Positions 25,887 through 36,075 are shown, numbered from the stretch's first letter. The stretch is DNA of 51,849 nucleotides from Candidatus Zixiibacteriota bacterium (GCA_024231855.1 JAAEQD010000210.1:1-51849); one strand, 5' to 3'. Translations and numbers: made by a program. Notes: generated by a model not told the origin, from the letters alone.

Positions 25887-27776
25887 TTACTTCAAAAGAA
25901 TCATTTTTCGCGTTTCCGGTAAATCCCTCAGCCTATAAAAATAGATTCCGCTTGACACATTGGCGCCGTCGCCGTTGCGGCCATTCCAAAATACACTGTT
26001 CATGCCCGGCTGGGCGGAAACCGGAATCGATTGAACTCGGCGGCCGGCGATATCAAATATCTCTAATTCTGACTGCGTTTGGCTGGAAACCGTAAATAAT
26101 ATCGAGGTACTACTATTAAAAGGATTGGGGTAATTACCAATCAACTTTATATTTTCCGGTAAAACTACGCTCTCATCAACACCCGTCGTCACCGGGCTGA
26201 GATCAAAATCAATATTCTCATATACAGGACTGTGGACCAAATCCAGATGCAAAATCTCATCATAATACGATCCTTCCAATCCGAAAAGATCGGCAAATAT
26301 GGTATAATCACCTTCGAATAAACCGGCAGATATATTATAGGTTCCGGATGCTTTGGACCTGGCATAAGAAACTTTACCGTTTGAATGAATAGCATAAATC
26401 CGAACATCAACCAGCGGTCCTGATGGGCCAACAACGCGCCCGGAAATAGAAAATCCGGGAGTACCATAATCCTGAGTTATCGCGCCACCATTATATAACG
26501 GCTGGTTAACATTGGTTAAAACAACCGTCTCAGCCTGTTGCCAACCAAAAACATTCGGCCAAAAATTGGGGACTATCTGTGCCCCTCCGATTTCGATAAT
26601 GTAGGTTCCGCTAATCAAATTCTCAATCACAAAACTGCCGTCATAAATACTTTGGCCATAGGCTACAGGTTGTCCCGTTTGATAACTAAGAGCAGCTAAT
26701 CTCGCGCCTTCAAGCGGAGATTCGTTCTCCTGATCGGCGATATTGCCGGATATAGTCAAATTATAGTTTTGAGAAAGATCCACATTGAAATCAACACCCG
26801 ATATGGTTTCAAGCGGCAATACATGAATCACTGTCGCAAGTCTGTAGTCATAATATCCGTCATAATAGACATCAACGAAATTGCCTAATTCAAATCCCAG
26901 ATCAATCGACGATTTAACTGAATAATACCCGCTGGTTACTTCCAACTCATAATAGCCATTATTGTCGGTGAATGTAGTCGCTTTATTCGGATCATCCTCC
27001 AGATTCGACCATTGATAAGCAGAGACCTCAGCCCCGATAATCGGATTTCCTGTACATTGATCGATAACTAAACCTTCAATTATACCGCTGGCGGCTTGTT
27101 CAAGAATGAAATCTATTTCCTCGGCAACCTGGCCAGCGATAACCTCGATTATTTCAGCTTCCTCGAATGTGGGAACCTGAGGGTAGAATACTGTTTGATA
27201 GCCTTCTCCCCTGACAAAAATCTTATAATAACCAGGAATTAGTCCATCGAGAAGATACTCACCATTGCTGGCAATACTAAAATATTTATCCCCCTGCCAT
27301 CCCTCATATGGATAATCGATCTTAACTGCGCTAATCAGGAAATCGGCAGGCAAAGGATTTCCGCTGGTTAACGCGCCGCTAATAGCGCCTCCCTGCTCCA
27401 GTTCGAGAAAGATACTTGTGATTTGAGATGGAAAAACTTTTATAATCTGGGCGCTGGCGCTGAAATAAGCACTCGGGAAAAATTTTCTACAGTGATTAGA
27501 AGCTTTCGCCGAAATATAATAGCTACCATTGTCTGCCATAAAACTGAATGTACCGTTAGCAGCCGTAATAACTGAATCGACAGGATTGAATAACTTGGAG
27601 TAACAAATAACTTTGGCTCCCGCCAGAGCCTGACCCTGCTCATCGGAAACCTTTCCTTCTATAACACCGCCCTGATTAAGCAGAATATTCCGCGGGGCAA
27701 TCAGCTCGCCGGCGCTGGAAAGATTGAGCAAAATCAGTACTAACAGGATTATTTTAAAACATCTGATCATAATCAC
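25887..27776 (-). CDS. Secreted carboxypeptidase-regulatory-like repeat protein with type IX-style sorting domain
   Basis: 629 residues. The signal peptide (IILLVLILLNLSSA) lies within residues 1-22. At least five CarboxypepD_reg/SpaA-like beta-sandwich units follow: IEGKVSDEQGQALAGAKVI, ISGALTSGNPLPADFLISAV, IEGLVIDQCTGNPIIGAEV, ISGNIADQENESPLEGARL and ISGRVVGPSGPLVDVRIYA. The C-terminus is a sorting domain (IGNYPNPFNSSTSILFTV, ELEIFDIAGRRVQSI, GIYFYRLRDL, ETRKMILLK). It is a predicted surface or extracellular structural protein with no catalytic motif. It is transcribed towards the octanoyltransferase gene, about 100 bases downstream of the giant regulator stop. Confidence 0.75.
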   Translation of the reverse strand: MIMIRCFKIILLVLILLNLSSAGELIAPRNILLNQGGVIEGKVSDEQGQALAGAKVICYSKLFNPVDSVITAANGTFSFMADNGSYYISAKASNHCRKFFPSAYFSASAQIIKVFPSQITSIFLELEQGGAISGALTSGNPLPADFLISAVKIDYPYEGWQGDKYFSIASNGEYLLDGLIPGYYKIFVRGEGYQTVFYPQVPTFEEAEIIEVIAGQVAEEIDFILEQAASGIIEGLVIDQCTGNPIIGAEVSAYQWSNLEDDPNKATTFTDNNGYYELEVTSGYYSVKSSIDLGFELGNFVDVYYDGYYDYRLATVIHVLPLETISGVDFNVDLSQNYNLTISGNIADQENESPLEGARLAALSYQTGQPVAYGQSIYDGSFVIENLISGTYIIEIGGAQIVPNFWPNVFGWQQAETVVLTNVNQPLYNGGAITQDYGTPGFSISGRVVGPSGPLVDVRIYAIHSNGKVSYARSKASGTYNISAGLFEGDYTIFADLFGLEGSYYDEILHLDLVHSPVYENIDFDLSPVTTGVDESVVLPENIKLIGNYPNPFNSSTSILFTVSSQTQSELEIFDIAGRRVQSIPVSAQPGMNSVFWNGRNGDGANVSSGIYFYRLRDLPETRKMILLK

Positions 27777-27879
27777 CCGATTTAAATATAACTAATTCTC
27801 CATAAATTTCAAGAGGTTTTTTTAATCTCATTTCTCTTTTCTTTCTGAACCATATACCTCAAATTGCTTATAATATTCC

Positions 27880-30800
27880 TCAATTTTTGCGAAAACTCGC
27901 TGAATTAATGCTATATTTATTAAACATATGATGAAGTTGAGTGCGGTCCATGCCGGAAAGTTTGGCGGCTTTCATCACATTACCTTCTGTCATCTCCATT
28001 ATACTGACCAAAAACAGCCTATCGAGTTGAGCTTTTGCCGCTTTTAACTCGACTTTTGTATTTGGCACGGTTAGCTGTGTCTTACTATCATTTGGTAGAC
28101 CGTCAAACATCGATTTAATCTCCTGAGGCAAATCGACTATGTCGATGAATTCGCCTTTTGAGAATATTACCATCCTCTCGATTACATTTTCAAGCTGACG
28201 GACATTGCCCGGCCAGCGATAATTCACCAGGTGGTCGATAGCCCGGGAAGTTATGGATTTAGGCGAGATATTCATCTTTTCACAGATATTCTCCATAAAA
28301 TAACCTGATAATACCGGGATATCCTCTTTCCTCTCCCTTAAGGCAGGCAACGGGATATTGACAACGTTTAGGCGATAATAAAGATCCTCTCTGAAATTTC
28401 CGGCTTTCACTTCCGCATCCAGGTCTTTATTGGTTGCGGCGATTATTCTCACGTTCACCTGACGGGCTTTCACATCCCCGACCCGTCTGAATTCCCCTTC
28501 CTGAATAACACGCAATAACTTAACCTGAAAATTCTGGCTTGTATTGGTTATTTCATCCAAAAATATTGTACCCCCGTCAGCTTCATCGAATAAGCCGATT
28601 CGATCCGAAATTGCCCCGGTAAACGAGCCTTTCTTATGGCCAAACAATTCCGACTCCAACAGCGATTCAGGTAACGCCCCACAGTCAACGGGTATAAATC
28701 TGGCATTCTTTCGCAAACTGGTAAAGTGAATTGCCCTCGCTAAAAGTTCTTTGCCCGTACCGGATTCCCCCGTAATGACCACTGTCGCGTCCGTGGCCGC
28801 TACCGATTCAGCCATCCTGAATATCTTTTGCATAGGCGAAGAGCGGCCGATTATATTATTAAAACTAGAACTCTTCTCGACTTGTTTCTGAAGATATATA
28901 TTATGATCGGCGAGTTTGCCGGTCAGACGGGCGTTCTCGATAGCTATAACCGCAAGATTGCAAAAGCTTTGCAGAAAATCAAGGTCGCTGTTGCCAAATA
29001 CCCGATTGGTGGCGCGGCTATCGATATAGACAATCCCAGTAACCTGATCCTGAGCTACTAATGGCGCGCATATAATCGTGGTGATCTGAAAATCAACCAC
29101 CGATTCACGGTCCATGTTGTCGCCCGGGGTGCGGTTCATTAAAATCGGTTTTCCCGACTCGAAAACATCATGAATAGTCGAATGGGATATGGCTTCATCA
29201 TGAATTATTGTTTCCCGATCAATATTTCGCGCCGCCATCGGTTCGAGACTTCCGCCGGTATCTTTCAACATAATGAATCCCCGTTCTGCCTCGAGGTTCT
29301 CAAGCATCAAATCCATGACCCGGCTTAATAAAGGATCGAGTTCAAGGATTGAGTTTATCGATTTGGCGACTTCAAATAGAGTCTCTAGCTTCTTTTCTCT
29401 TATCGATTTTTCCATCGTTATCTCCTCAACTTTAAGCTGCTCGAGTAATCTGAATTTATCAAGATACTTCTGCTGGATTCGGTCAGGCCAGCCAACACAA
29501 TAACCGGAAGCCAGGTTGATTGCGCGACCAATATATGTATCATTTTTTTCACCAAGCTCTTTTTTAATCCCGGCCAGCATCAGAAAATAGACAGGTTTTT
29601 TCCCCGAAGGACCATACTCATCGACAGTATCCAGGGCCAGATGAATTTCTGTTTCGGCTTTCACCAGTTCTTGTGTCTTGCCGGCTTTCTTGAAGTAATA
29701 AGCGGCCCTTAAATAATGAAGCATCGATTTCAAAGACAAAGGCAAATCAAGTGATGCAATAAGCTCGATTGCGCGGTCGGCTGCCATTAAGTTATCTGTA
29801 TCGATTTTTATAAGCGCTTGGGTCATCAATAACCGCCCCTTCAAACCCGCGTCTTCGGGATTGGTTTCCAAAACGCTTTCCAGGGTTTTCTCGGCCTGGA
29901 TATATTCGTGCTTTTCGAATAATATCTCCGCTTTGATAGCTATCGCCCAATTCTTTTGCTCATCATCCCCGATTTCAAGCGCCAATGTTAAAGCCAACTC
30001 TATCCGTTCGAGCGCCTTATCAAACTCGCCGATAGCTAAATACACGTCCGCCAAACCCTTCAGATTAGCCAATTCGATACGCGGTTCCTTGATTTCTCTG
30101 GCCAGGTTCAATCCTTGTGATGAGTATTCAAAGGATTTGAGATATTGCCCAAGATTAAGATAGGTCTCCGCCAGGTTATTATAGCTGACCGCCTCTGAAC
30201 CTCTGTCGCCGATAATCCGTTGAATTTCGAGCGCCCTCATAAAATATTCGAGGGCTTCGTTCGGCCGCCCAAGTTGATTATATGAATTGCCAATATTTAG
30301 AAGGTTTATGCCTTCGATCCGACGGTCGGATATTTCTAAAGCGATTTTCAAAGATTTCTCGTAATACTCCAGCGCTTTCTGGTAATCACTTCGGGCGTTA
30401 TATACGTTACCGATATTACCGTACAATTGCATAGCCGGCCATTTATAATCATTTTCCTGACAGACTTTTAAAGACCGATTATAATAATCCAGGCCGCCGT
30501 CGAGATCGCCTTGCCTGATATTAATTATTCCCAGATATGAGAGCACCCGGCACATCCGTTCCGGATTTTCAATGAAATAATCAAGCGCCTCGAAATAACT
30601 TTTGCCCGCGTCATCAAGTTTGCCGAGTTTGCTCAACACCCAGCCTGTCCCCATCTTGGCTTCACCGATAATATCGTTCCAATCGGGCTTAACATCGGCT
30701 GACTCCAATGTTGTAAGAGCTTGCCGTAATAATTCGAGCGCTTTTTCATTATCTCCAAGATGTTGATAGTTGTCGGCCCTGCTAACCAGAGTCAAAAATA

Positions 30801-33093
30801 TATTCTTGTCGGCCCTCTCGGATTTCTCGGCTTCTATCAAAGCTTTGGCGAAAACTGGTTCGGCGTTTTGGGGATCGATAAACATCAGTGATCTCGCCTG
30901 GCCGGTTAAGGCTTCGAATCGAGCCAATCCCGGCGCTTCAGGCCAGTCATCAACGAGATTTAAAACCTGGCTGTAATAATCGGCGGCTTGATCCCAACCA
31001 AAAACGCCCTTTGCATTCTCGGCTGACCGACATAGATATTCATAGGCTTTCTTCTTCTCGCCGGCGGCCGTAAATTGATGGGCCAGGGATTCCGGCCCGG
31101 CGCCGAAGGCCTCGTAATAGTACGCCGTTTTTCGATGAAGCCTCTGCCTTTTATCGGGCAATACCGATTTGTAAGCTACTTCCTTTACCTGGTTATGAAG
31201 GAATTGGAAATCATCATCCTGACGGTGGAATACCCTGAGCGTTACCAATTCATCTAATAATTTCTCATCATTTTCGGAAAAACCGGATAATCGTAAAAGA
31301 TCAGCCGGCCTAAATATTGCCTCCATTACTGAGGCCTGCTCGACTATCGCCAGATGAGATAATTCGAGACGGGATAACCGGCGAATAATCGCTTCCTTGA
31401 CAGATTTGGGCACCGGGAATTCGGCCAATTTATCCGTTTCCAACTTCCAGAACCCGCCCGACCTTACCAATACTCCACCATCGGCAAGACTCTTTAGAAG
31501 CTCTTCAACGAACAGGAAATTTCCGCCCGTTTCATGATAAAGCTCCTCGGAAAATTCCCTGGGCGGTTGGTAATCACCGAAAAGGTTCACCAGATACTCA
31601 TCCCATAACTTCTCGTCCGCGGGTTCAAGCACTATATTTTCGACATGATCGATAAAATCCCAGCCCGATTTGTCGGGAATTATCTGTGAGGTTACTATCA
31701 GAAGGAAACCCTTGCCGCCGCTGTGGGATATCCCTTTGCTTAATTGACTTAAAAAATTGATAAAAGCAATAGTCTGACTATCGGCCCAATGTAAATCCTC
31801 AATCAGCAAAACCAGTTGTTTGTCGAATGATATCTGTTGGAGATATTTCTGAAGGTTATCAAACAGCCTTTGACGGCCGCGATTGATATCCTGCTCACCC
31901 GGAAGATACGGAAACAATTCCGGAAACAGATGTTTGACTTCATCTCCCAGTAGATTAAATTGCTTGTAATCGACATCGAATTGGATGAATATCTGCTCCA
32001 GTAGCTTAATAATCGAAGCCAGAGGACGGTTAGTACCGGGATCGCATACAGCCGGAATAAAATTGCCGCCAGCCATTTGGATTTCATATTTAAACTGCTC
32101 GGTTAATCGGCTTTTACCGACCCCCGACTCCCCTGATATGTAAACCACGGCATCTCTGCCCTCATCCAGTGAATCGTAGGCCTCCTTTAACCTCGAATAC
32201 TCGGTATCACGACCGGAGAACGAAGCCCGTTCGAAATAATCACGGCTGGTATCATATCGCCCGATTTGGGCCTGCCTGTTAAAACTAATATCGGTGAAAC
32301 TCGTATCCGAAAAATATAAGCTTTCCACGGCCCTGGAGACCTCGCCGGCCGAACCGTATCGCTTGGCCGGATCATTATCTATGAGTCCGGCAATTAACTC
32401 CTGCATATTCCTTCCCCCCTTAACCTCGGGGAACTCCGGCAGCTCAAATGGTTTATTTAACTTATAGGAAAGAATCTCGCTGGTCGTGCCTTTAAAAAGC
32501 GGCTGATCGAATAACGCCTCATACAGAACCAGGCCCAGGCTGTATAAGTCACTTCGAGGCGATAAGGTGCCTGACTGTATAATCTCAGGCGGTGCGAATT
32601 CCAGCGTACCTGAAGAACGATGGTCTCCACTGGTATCCAGATAAACTGCCAGGCCGAAATCCACCAGTCTGAGATTGCCCAATTCATCATACATTATATT
32701 CGATGGCTTCAGATCGCCATGAATAATGTTGCGTGAATGAATATAATCCAATGCCGTTAAAGCGGTCAGGGCCAACCTATAAAAGCTATCGAGGGAATCA
32801 CCCATTTGACGGCTCTTGATATCTCCACCGGTAAGATAATCCATCGTGTAATATGGCCTGTCAGCCTCGGCCAGGCCAAAATCGTAAACTCTCACCAGAT
32901 AAGGATATCGAAGTTGACTGAGTATCTTAAATTCTTCCTTAAATTGATCGATTTGGGAAATCAAGCCCGGTTTAAGGATTTTCAGCGCCTTAATAGAGCC
33001 ATCATTACTATCCTCAACCTTAAACACCTCACCCATACCCCCGCTTCCGAGGCTTTTTATCACACTATACTGGTTGTCGATCAAATCCGGCAT
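27880..33093 (-). CDS. Giant one-protein regulator: Ser/Thr kinase, AAA ATPase, TPR, GAF, sigma-54 activator domain, HTH
   Basis: 1737 residues from ATG 33093; a TTG at 33120 would add nine residues but is closer to the promoter. Residues about 9-270 are a Ser/Thr kinase (GSGGMGEV loop, Lys38, HGDLKPSN with Asp127, DFG Asp145). About 290-560 is an AAA_16-type ATPase with Walker A GESGVGKS near 321 and DLHWAD. About 678-1190 are TPR repeats. About 1231-1395 is a GAF domain. About 1410-1650 is a sigma-54 interaction AAA+ domain (GESGTGKE near 1442, loop GSFTGA near 1489 in place of [15 protein letters not shown]). The last 50 residues are a Fis-type HTH. All key motifs are present, so both kinase and RNA-polymerase activator functions look intact. 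It should sense through TPR/GAF and switch sigma-54 genes on; the targets are unknown. Confidence 0.92.
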   Translation of the reverse strand: MPDLIDNQYSVIKSLGSGGMGEVFKVEDSNDGSIKALKILKPGLISQIDQFKEEFKILSQLRYPYLVRVYDFGLAEADRPYYTMDYLTGGDIKSRQMGDSLDSFYRLALTALTALDYIHSRNIIHGDLKPSNIMYDELGNLRLVDFGLAVYLDTSGDHRSSGTLEFAPPEIIQSGTLSPRSDLYSLGLVLYEALFDQPLFKGTTSEILSYKLNKPFELPEFPEVKGGRNMQELIAGLIDNDPAKRYGSAGEVSRAVESLYFSDTSFTDISFNRQAQIGRYDTSRDYFERASFSGRDTEYSRLKEAYDSLDEGRDAVVYISGESGVGKSRLTEQFKYEIQMAGGNFIPAVCDPGTNRPLASIIKLLEQIFIQFDVDYKQFNLLGDEVKHLFPELFPYLPGEQDINRGRQRLFDNLQKYLQQISFDKQLVLLIEDLHWADSQTIAFINFLSQLSKGISHSGGKGFLLIVTSQIIPDKSGWDFIDHVENIVLEPADEKLWDEYLVNLFGDYQPPREFSEELYHETGGNFLFVEELLKSLADGGVLVRSGGFWKLETDKLAEFPVPKSVKEAIIRRLSRLELSHLAIVEQASVMEAIFRPADLLRLSGFSENDEKLLDELVTLRVFHRQDDDFQFLHNQVKEVAYKSVLPDKRQRLHRKTAYYYEAFGAGPESLAHQFTAAGEKKKAYEYLCRSAENAKGVFGWDQAADYYSQVLNLVDDWPEAPGLARFEALTGQARSLMFIDPQNAEPVFAKALIEAEKSERADKNIFLTLVSRADNYQHLGDNEKALELLRQALTTLESADVKPDWNDIIGEAKMGTGWVLSKLGKLDDAGKSYFEALDYFIENPERMCRVLSYLGIINIRQGDLDGGLDYYNRSLKVCQENDYKWPAMQLYGNIGNVYNARSDYQKALEYYEKSLKIALEISDRRIEGINLLNIGNSYNQLGRPNEALEYFMRALEIQRIIGDRGSEAVSYNNLAETYLNLGQYLKSFEYSSQGLNLAREIKEPRIELANLKGLADVYLAIGEFDKALERIELALTLALEIGDDEQKNWAIAIKAEILFEKHEYIQAEKTLESVLETNPEDAGLKGRLLMTQALIKIDTDNLMAADRAIELIASLDLPLSLKSMLHYLRAAYYFKKAGKTQELVKAETEIHLALDTVDEYGPSGKKPVYFLMLAGIKKELGEKNDTYIGRAINLASGYCVGWPDRIQQKYLDKFRLLEQLKVEEITMEKSIREKKLETLFEVAKSINSILELDPLLSRVMDLMLENLEAERGFIMLKDTGGSLEPMAARNIDRETIIHDEAISHSTIHDVFESGKPILMNRTPGDNMDRESVVDFQITTIICAPLVAQDQVTGIVYIDSRATNRVFGNSDLDFLQSFCNLAVIAIENARLTGKLADHNIYLQKQVEKSSSFNNIIGRSSPMQKIFRMAESVAATDATVVITGESGTGKELLARAIHFTSLRKNARFIPVDCGALPESLLESELFGHKKGSFTGAISDRIGLFDEADGGTIFLDEITNTSQNFQVKLLRVIQEGEFRRVGDVKARQVNVRIIAATNKDLDAEVKAGNFREDLYYRLNVVNIPLPALRERKEDIPVLSGYFMENICEKMNISPKSITSRAIDHLVNYRWPGNVRQLENVIERMVIFSKGEFIDIVDLPQEIKSMFDGLPNDSKTQLTVPNTKVELKAAKAQLDRLFLVSIMEMTEGNVMKAAKLSGMDRTQLHHMFNKYSINSASFRKN

Positions 33094-33139
33094 ACTTACT
33101 ACTTCTCTTGTGCGGGCCAATGTTACTTATACTAACAAC

Positions 33140-33168
33140 AGAATAAGCACCAATGGCCTATTTGTCAA
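33140..33168 (-). promoter_or_regulatory. Sigma-70-type promoter for the giant regulator gene
   Basis: Minus strand TTGACA (33163-33168), a 17-base spacer and TATTCT (33140-33145). The predicted transcript start near 33133 gives a 40-base leader to the ATG at 33093. It shares the 14 bases AAGCTTGACAAATA with the Rrf2 promoter. Confidence 0.65.
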
Positions 33169-33339
33169 GCTTAATAATTAACAATAGTTACTTTAACTCA
33201 CACACTTAACAGCATAACTATCAATAAGATACGGAAATAAAAATATTCTTAAGATGACGTCAGAAACTACTGTTGTTGAATAATCACAAAACAATGCGCT
33301 GTCCGATATGAATTTATATCACTATTATACGTATGATTT

Positions 33340-33402
33340 AGCGTGTTGTCGGGTTCCTCGTAGAGTCATTCAGCGTGTTGTCGGGTTCCCTAACCCGACA
33401 AC
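33340..33402. repeat. Direct repeats and hairpin downstream of the etfB remnant
   Basis: AGCGTGTTGTCGGGTTCC occurs exactly twice (33340-33357 and 33372-33389). The second copy is completed to a perfect hairpin with arms GTTGTCGGGTT and AACCCGACAAC (33377-33402). The same hairpin, slightly changed, lies behind intact etfB (34133-34158). The rest of the spacer from 33169 to 33339 shows no clear feature. Confidence 0.7.
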
Positions 33403-33411
33403 TACCCTACC

Positions 33412-33516
33412 TTAAAATACCTGATCTTCGTCCAGCTTGGCCACCAGCTGATCGACTATCTCATCCTTCTCGCCGGTGATAATTTCGCCGGATGCCATCG
33501 TGGCGCGCTTATGATT
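33412..33516 (-). pseudogene. Degenerate second copy of the etfB 3' end
   Basis: Read on the minus strand it encodes ASGEIITGEKDEIVDQLVAK and then LDEDQVF before a TAA stop, closely matching the intact EtfB C-terminus (ASGEIITGEKDTIIDKLVAK, LKEDQVL). By eye, about 12 of 76 aligned bases differ. Homology ends near 33516 after a small deletion relative to etfB; there is no upstream etfB sequence, and the fragment has no start of its own. The hairpin behind it is also conserved with the one behind etfB. Confidence 0.8.
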
Positions 33517-33548
33517 AGCTAATATATTTCAGATATTAAGTCGTCAGA

Positions 33549-34103
33549 CTAAAACGATGATACTAATTTTAAGGATGGGATCACTTTCTCATTATAGACA
33601 TGTGGCTGAATTGAAACGGCGTAATTACTGTATTGTCTATCGTTGGCATTCGTAGCTGAATTAAATATGTCATATATCCAGGTCGAAATAAATAAAGCCA
33701 CTCCAATATGGCCCAGAAGTGCATCATTGCTTTTTTTATCATCAAAACTGTTGTAATCTTCTTCAAATCCATAATAAGCCATCATCCATAAAGAAAGCAC
33801 CTCACCGCCTGCCAGCACCAAAAAAGTTTCTTCCCTACCCAAATATAAATGGCCCGCCCCATGAATGATAGCGCCCGGAAACACGGCAATCAGCACGGCC
33901 AGTTCTCTTGATTTATATCCCCCGCTATTAATGAGCTTACCCTGGTCGCTGGTAAACTCATCATCGCTACGTAGTGTATTAGATAAACTGCTGTTATAAG
34001 ACTTCTTCAAACAATCACGATCAAATTTGTAGCCAAAACAATCCTGTCCACTAATTATGACTATAGAAAATGCTAAGAAACAAGTCAGCAACATCTGAAT
34101 CAT
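33549..34103 (-). CDS. Small exported or membrane protein of unknown function
   Basis: 184 residues; ATG behind GAGGAG. An N-terminal hydrophobic signal (MLLTCFLAFSIVIISG) is followed by a soluble stretch. Two hydrophobic segments then flank the motif PGAIIHGAGHLYLGREETF, which resembles the Gly-rich P-G-x-G-x-x-Y motif of small membrane proteins in FCB-type bacteria. A third hydrophobic segment (LLGHIGVALFISTWIYDIF) follows. Not assigned to a family. It lies exactly between intact etfB and the duplicated etfB 3' end, which suggests it was inserted or trapped there. Confidence 0.6.
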   Translation of the reverse strand: MIQMLLTCFLAFSIVIISGQDCFGYKFDRDCLKKSYNSSLSNTLRSDDEFTSDQGKLINSGGYKSRELAVLIAVFPGAIIHGAGHLYLGREETFLVLAGGEVLSLWMMAYYGFEEDYNSFDDKKSNDALLGHIGVALFISTWIYDIFNSATNANDRQYSNYAVSIQPHVYNEKVIPSLKLVSSF

Positions 34104-34132
34104 AATCTAACACTCCTCAGTTATCACAGCGT

Positions 34133-34158
34133 GTTGTCGGGTCCCCTGACCCGACAAC
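34133..34158. terminator. Hairpin behind etfB
   Basis: Perfect 11-base stem GTTGTCGGGTC / GACCCGACAAC with a 4-base loop, 10 bases past the etfB stop. It has no T-run, so it may be a stabiliser rather than a classical terminator. A sister copy lies at 33377-33402. Confidence 0.55.
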
Positions 34159-34167
34159 TACTCTATC

Positions 34168-34926
34168 CTACAATACCTGATCTTCTTTCAACTTGGCCAC
34201 GAGTTTGTCGATAATCGTATCCTTCTCGCCAGTGATAATTTCGCCGGATGCCCTCGATGGCGGCGCGCTTATCGATTTCTGTTCGAGCATCGGTTGAAGC
34301 TCTACGCCCAGGTCGGCCGGTGTCCATTTCTCGATCTTGGCTTTCTTGGCCTTCATCTTGCCCTTCAGCGATGGCAGCCGCGGCTCGTTGATCTCCTTGA
34401 CCACTGAGAAAACCGCCGGAAGCGGTGTCTCGATCTTGTCATAACCGGCATCGGTCGTTCTCAGGCAGACTACTTTGTCAGCGGCGACCGAATCGAATTT
34501 CTTCACGAAACCGGTCTGCGGCCAATCGAGATAAGCCGCCACCGATGGCGCCATCATCGCCGAATCATCATCGGTAGCCTGCTTGCCTGTCAGCACCATC
34601 TGGATATCGCCGATCTTCTCGACCGCTTTGGCCAGCGCCTTAGCCGCTTTCTGCGGATCGAGGAAGGTGTAGCCATCATCGACTATCAGGTACGCCTCAT
34701 CGATACCAAGCGCCAGAGCTGACCGCAAGGCTGTCTCGGCCCCATCGGTACCGAACGAAATAGCGAATGTTTTGCCGTCGTGCGTTTCTTTTATCTTAAG
34801 CGCCTCCTCCAGCGCGTACTCATCGAACGGATTGACGATTAACTCTGAATCCGGCCAGTTGGCTTTATCGGTAACCGTAACCTCGGATACCTGCGGTGTT
34901 TGTTTTATCAGTACTGCGATGTTCAT
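34168..34926 (-). CDS. etfB: Electron transfer flavoprotein beta subunit
   Basis: 252 residues, typical EtfB length; ATG behind GGAGGAA. The start MNIAVLIKQTPQVSEVTV, then IVNPFDEYALEEAL, the nucleotide-binding region GTDGAETALRSALALGID and VLTGKQATDDDSAMMAPSVA are diagnostic. EtfB pairs with EtfA to carry electrons from acyl-CoA and other dehydrogenases to the quinone pool, binding AMP in the beta subunit. The etfA gene, normally next door, is not in the window; the downstream position is taken by a small membrane-protein gene and a copy of the etfB 3' end. It follows the RelA/SpoT gene by 48 bases. Confidence 0.95.
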   Translation of the reverse strand: MNIAVLIKQTPQVSEVTVTDKANWPDSELIVNPFDEYALEEALKIKETHDGKTFAISFGTDGAETALRSALALGIDEAYLIVDDGYTFLDPQKAAKALAKAVEKIGDIQMVLTGKQATDDDSAMMAPSVAAYLDWPQTGFVKKFDSVAADKVVCLRTTDAGYDKIETPLPAVFSVVKEINEPRLPSLKGKMKAKKAKIEKWTPADLGVELQPMLEQKSISAPPSRASGEIITGEKDTIIDKLVAKLKEDQVL

Positions 34927-34974
34927 ATTTTCCAGTTCCTCCTGAATCTATTTTAGATATTCATTTTATCATTT

Positions 34975-35916
34975 TCAATTTTTATCAAGCCCTACCAAAC
35001 GTACAGGTATAGACAATTTTATGCCACAAAGTTCAAGTATAATTCTAATAGCGCCAACGTCAGAATAAATCCTCCCTGGGTCAGGCGGATGGCTTTTTTC
35101 ATATTTATACAAATCATCCGAAGCTTTATTATACATTTCTTCTATTTCGCGAAGCGAATTGATACCCGCATTTTTAAGATCTTTTAGTAACATTGAATAC
35201 AACGAGTGCGTATGCGATCTTTTGGGGAATTTCTTATGTAAAAACGCAGTTAAGTTATCTAAATTAATAGCTTGATCTAAATTGGGTTTCCTCTTCTTAA
35301 AAGCTTCTGTTACACTTTTCCTTGATTTTTGACGCAACTTATTTAGTTGCTCAAACTGTGTATCGGCTACATAGAATAAAGCGCTAAGAGCTGTAAAATC
35401 TCTTCTAAGTTCTTTTGGTATATCAATTTCTTGTTTATAATCTAAATAATGAGAAATAGTTGACCAAGAATTCATTGCCAATGTAGTAACCTGGATTTCA
35501 AAAGGTAATTTCTTTATATCGTCATATCGTTTTCCACGATTACTAGCTTTAATTTCAGCAACCAAATGTACAGCCATATATCCGAAATAAGAATCGTCGC
35601 CCTCTAACTTATTATCGATTGATGTAACTTTGAACGATTTTTTGATTAGATTAACAATTCGTTCAATATCTGATCTAAAAAGGCATATAACTCTTAATCC
35701 AACGATATCAGTTATGTCTTTGAATGGATTTTTAACTTGTTTTCTTTCAACTTTATCTCTAAACGAATCAGGTTCTTTTATCCTTGAAAGTACTAAGTGG
35801 ATTTTTATCTTTGATTTTACGAGGACTTCGCCGAGAATATATTCAGCTTCTTCCTCTAATTTATCATATATTTCGTACTTTTCTTCGTACTCTTTTTTAA
35901 TCTTATCAAGATCCAT
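34975..35916 (-). CDS. RelA/SpoT-domain protein (small alarmone synthetase-like)
   Basis: 313 residues and visibly AT-rich. Residues about 30-200 match the nucleotidyltransferase (SYNTH) domain: SRIKEPDSFRDKVERK, DITDIVGLRVICLFRSDIER, GYMAVHLVAEI and FEIQVTTLAMNSWSTISHYL. There is no HD hydrolase domain and no TGS/ACT domain, so it is not a long RelA/SpoT enzyme. The C-terminal 110 residues are unassigned. Members of this family make (p)ppGpp or (p)ppApp, or pyrophosphorylate tRNA when they act as toxins; which applies here cannot be told. Base composition and lone position suggest horizontal gain. No antitoxin-like small gene was seen beside it. Confidence 0.8.
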   Translation of the reverse strand: MDLDKIKKEYEEKYEIYDKLEEEAEYILGEVLVKSKIKIHLVLSRIKEPDSFRDKVERKQVKNPFKDITDIVGLRVICLFRSDIERIVNLIKKSFKVTSIDNKLEGDDSYFGYMAVHLVAEIKASNRGKRYDDIKKLPFEIQVTTLAMNSWSTISHYLDYKQEIDIPKELRRDFTALSALFYVADTQFEQLNKLRQKSRKSVTEAFKKRKPNLDQAINLDNLTAFLHKKFPKRSHTHSLYSMLLKDLKNAGINSLREIEEMYNKASDDLYKYEKSHPPDPGRIYSDVGAIRIILELCGIKLSIPVRLVGLDKN

Positions 35917-35941
35917 AATGAAAACTCAATACTATTCTTAT

Positions 35942-36075
35942 GTGTCAGGATGGAAGCTTTGCGACATCCTGACACCTGATTCGCCGCTGCCTCAGGATGT
36001 CATTTCATTTCCATCCTGAGGGATAAAAATTTCGGTAGGTCAAACATTGCTCCGCAGTTTTGCACCTGTTTGACC
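35942..36075. repeat. Three tandem REP-like inverted repeats
   Basis: GTGTCAGGATG with its complement and a 12-base loop (35942-35975); CTCAGGATG with its complement and a 12-base loop (35991-36020); GGTCAAAC with its complement and a 22-base loop (36038-36075). They occupy most of the spacer between the end of the fatty-acid operon and the RelA/SpoT gene. The first two share the CAGGATG word, so they look like members of one family. Confidence 0.7.

Noticed and set aside
28060..28085. TTGGCACGG followed by GC as a sigma-54 promoter
   Set aside because: The spacing between GG and GC is two bases short and it lies inside the regulator coding region.
33340..33402. Short direct repeats that could start a CRISPR array
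   Set aside because: Only two copies 32 bases apart, one being half of a hairpin; no further units or cas genes.
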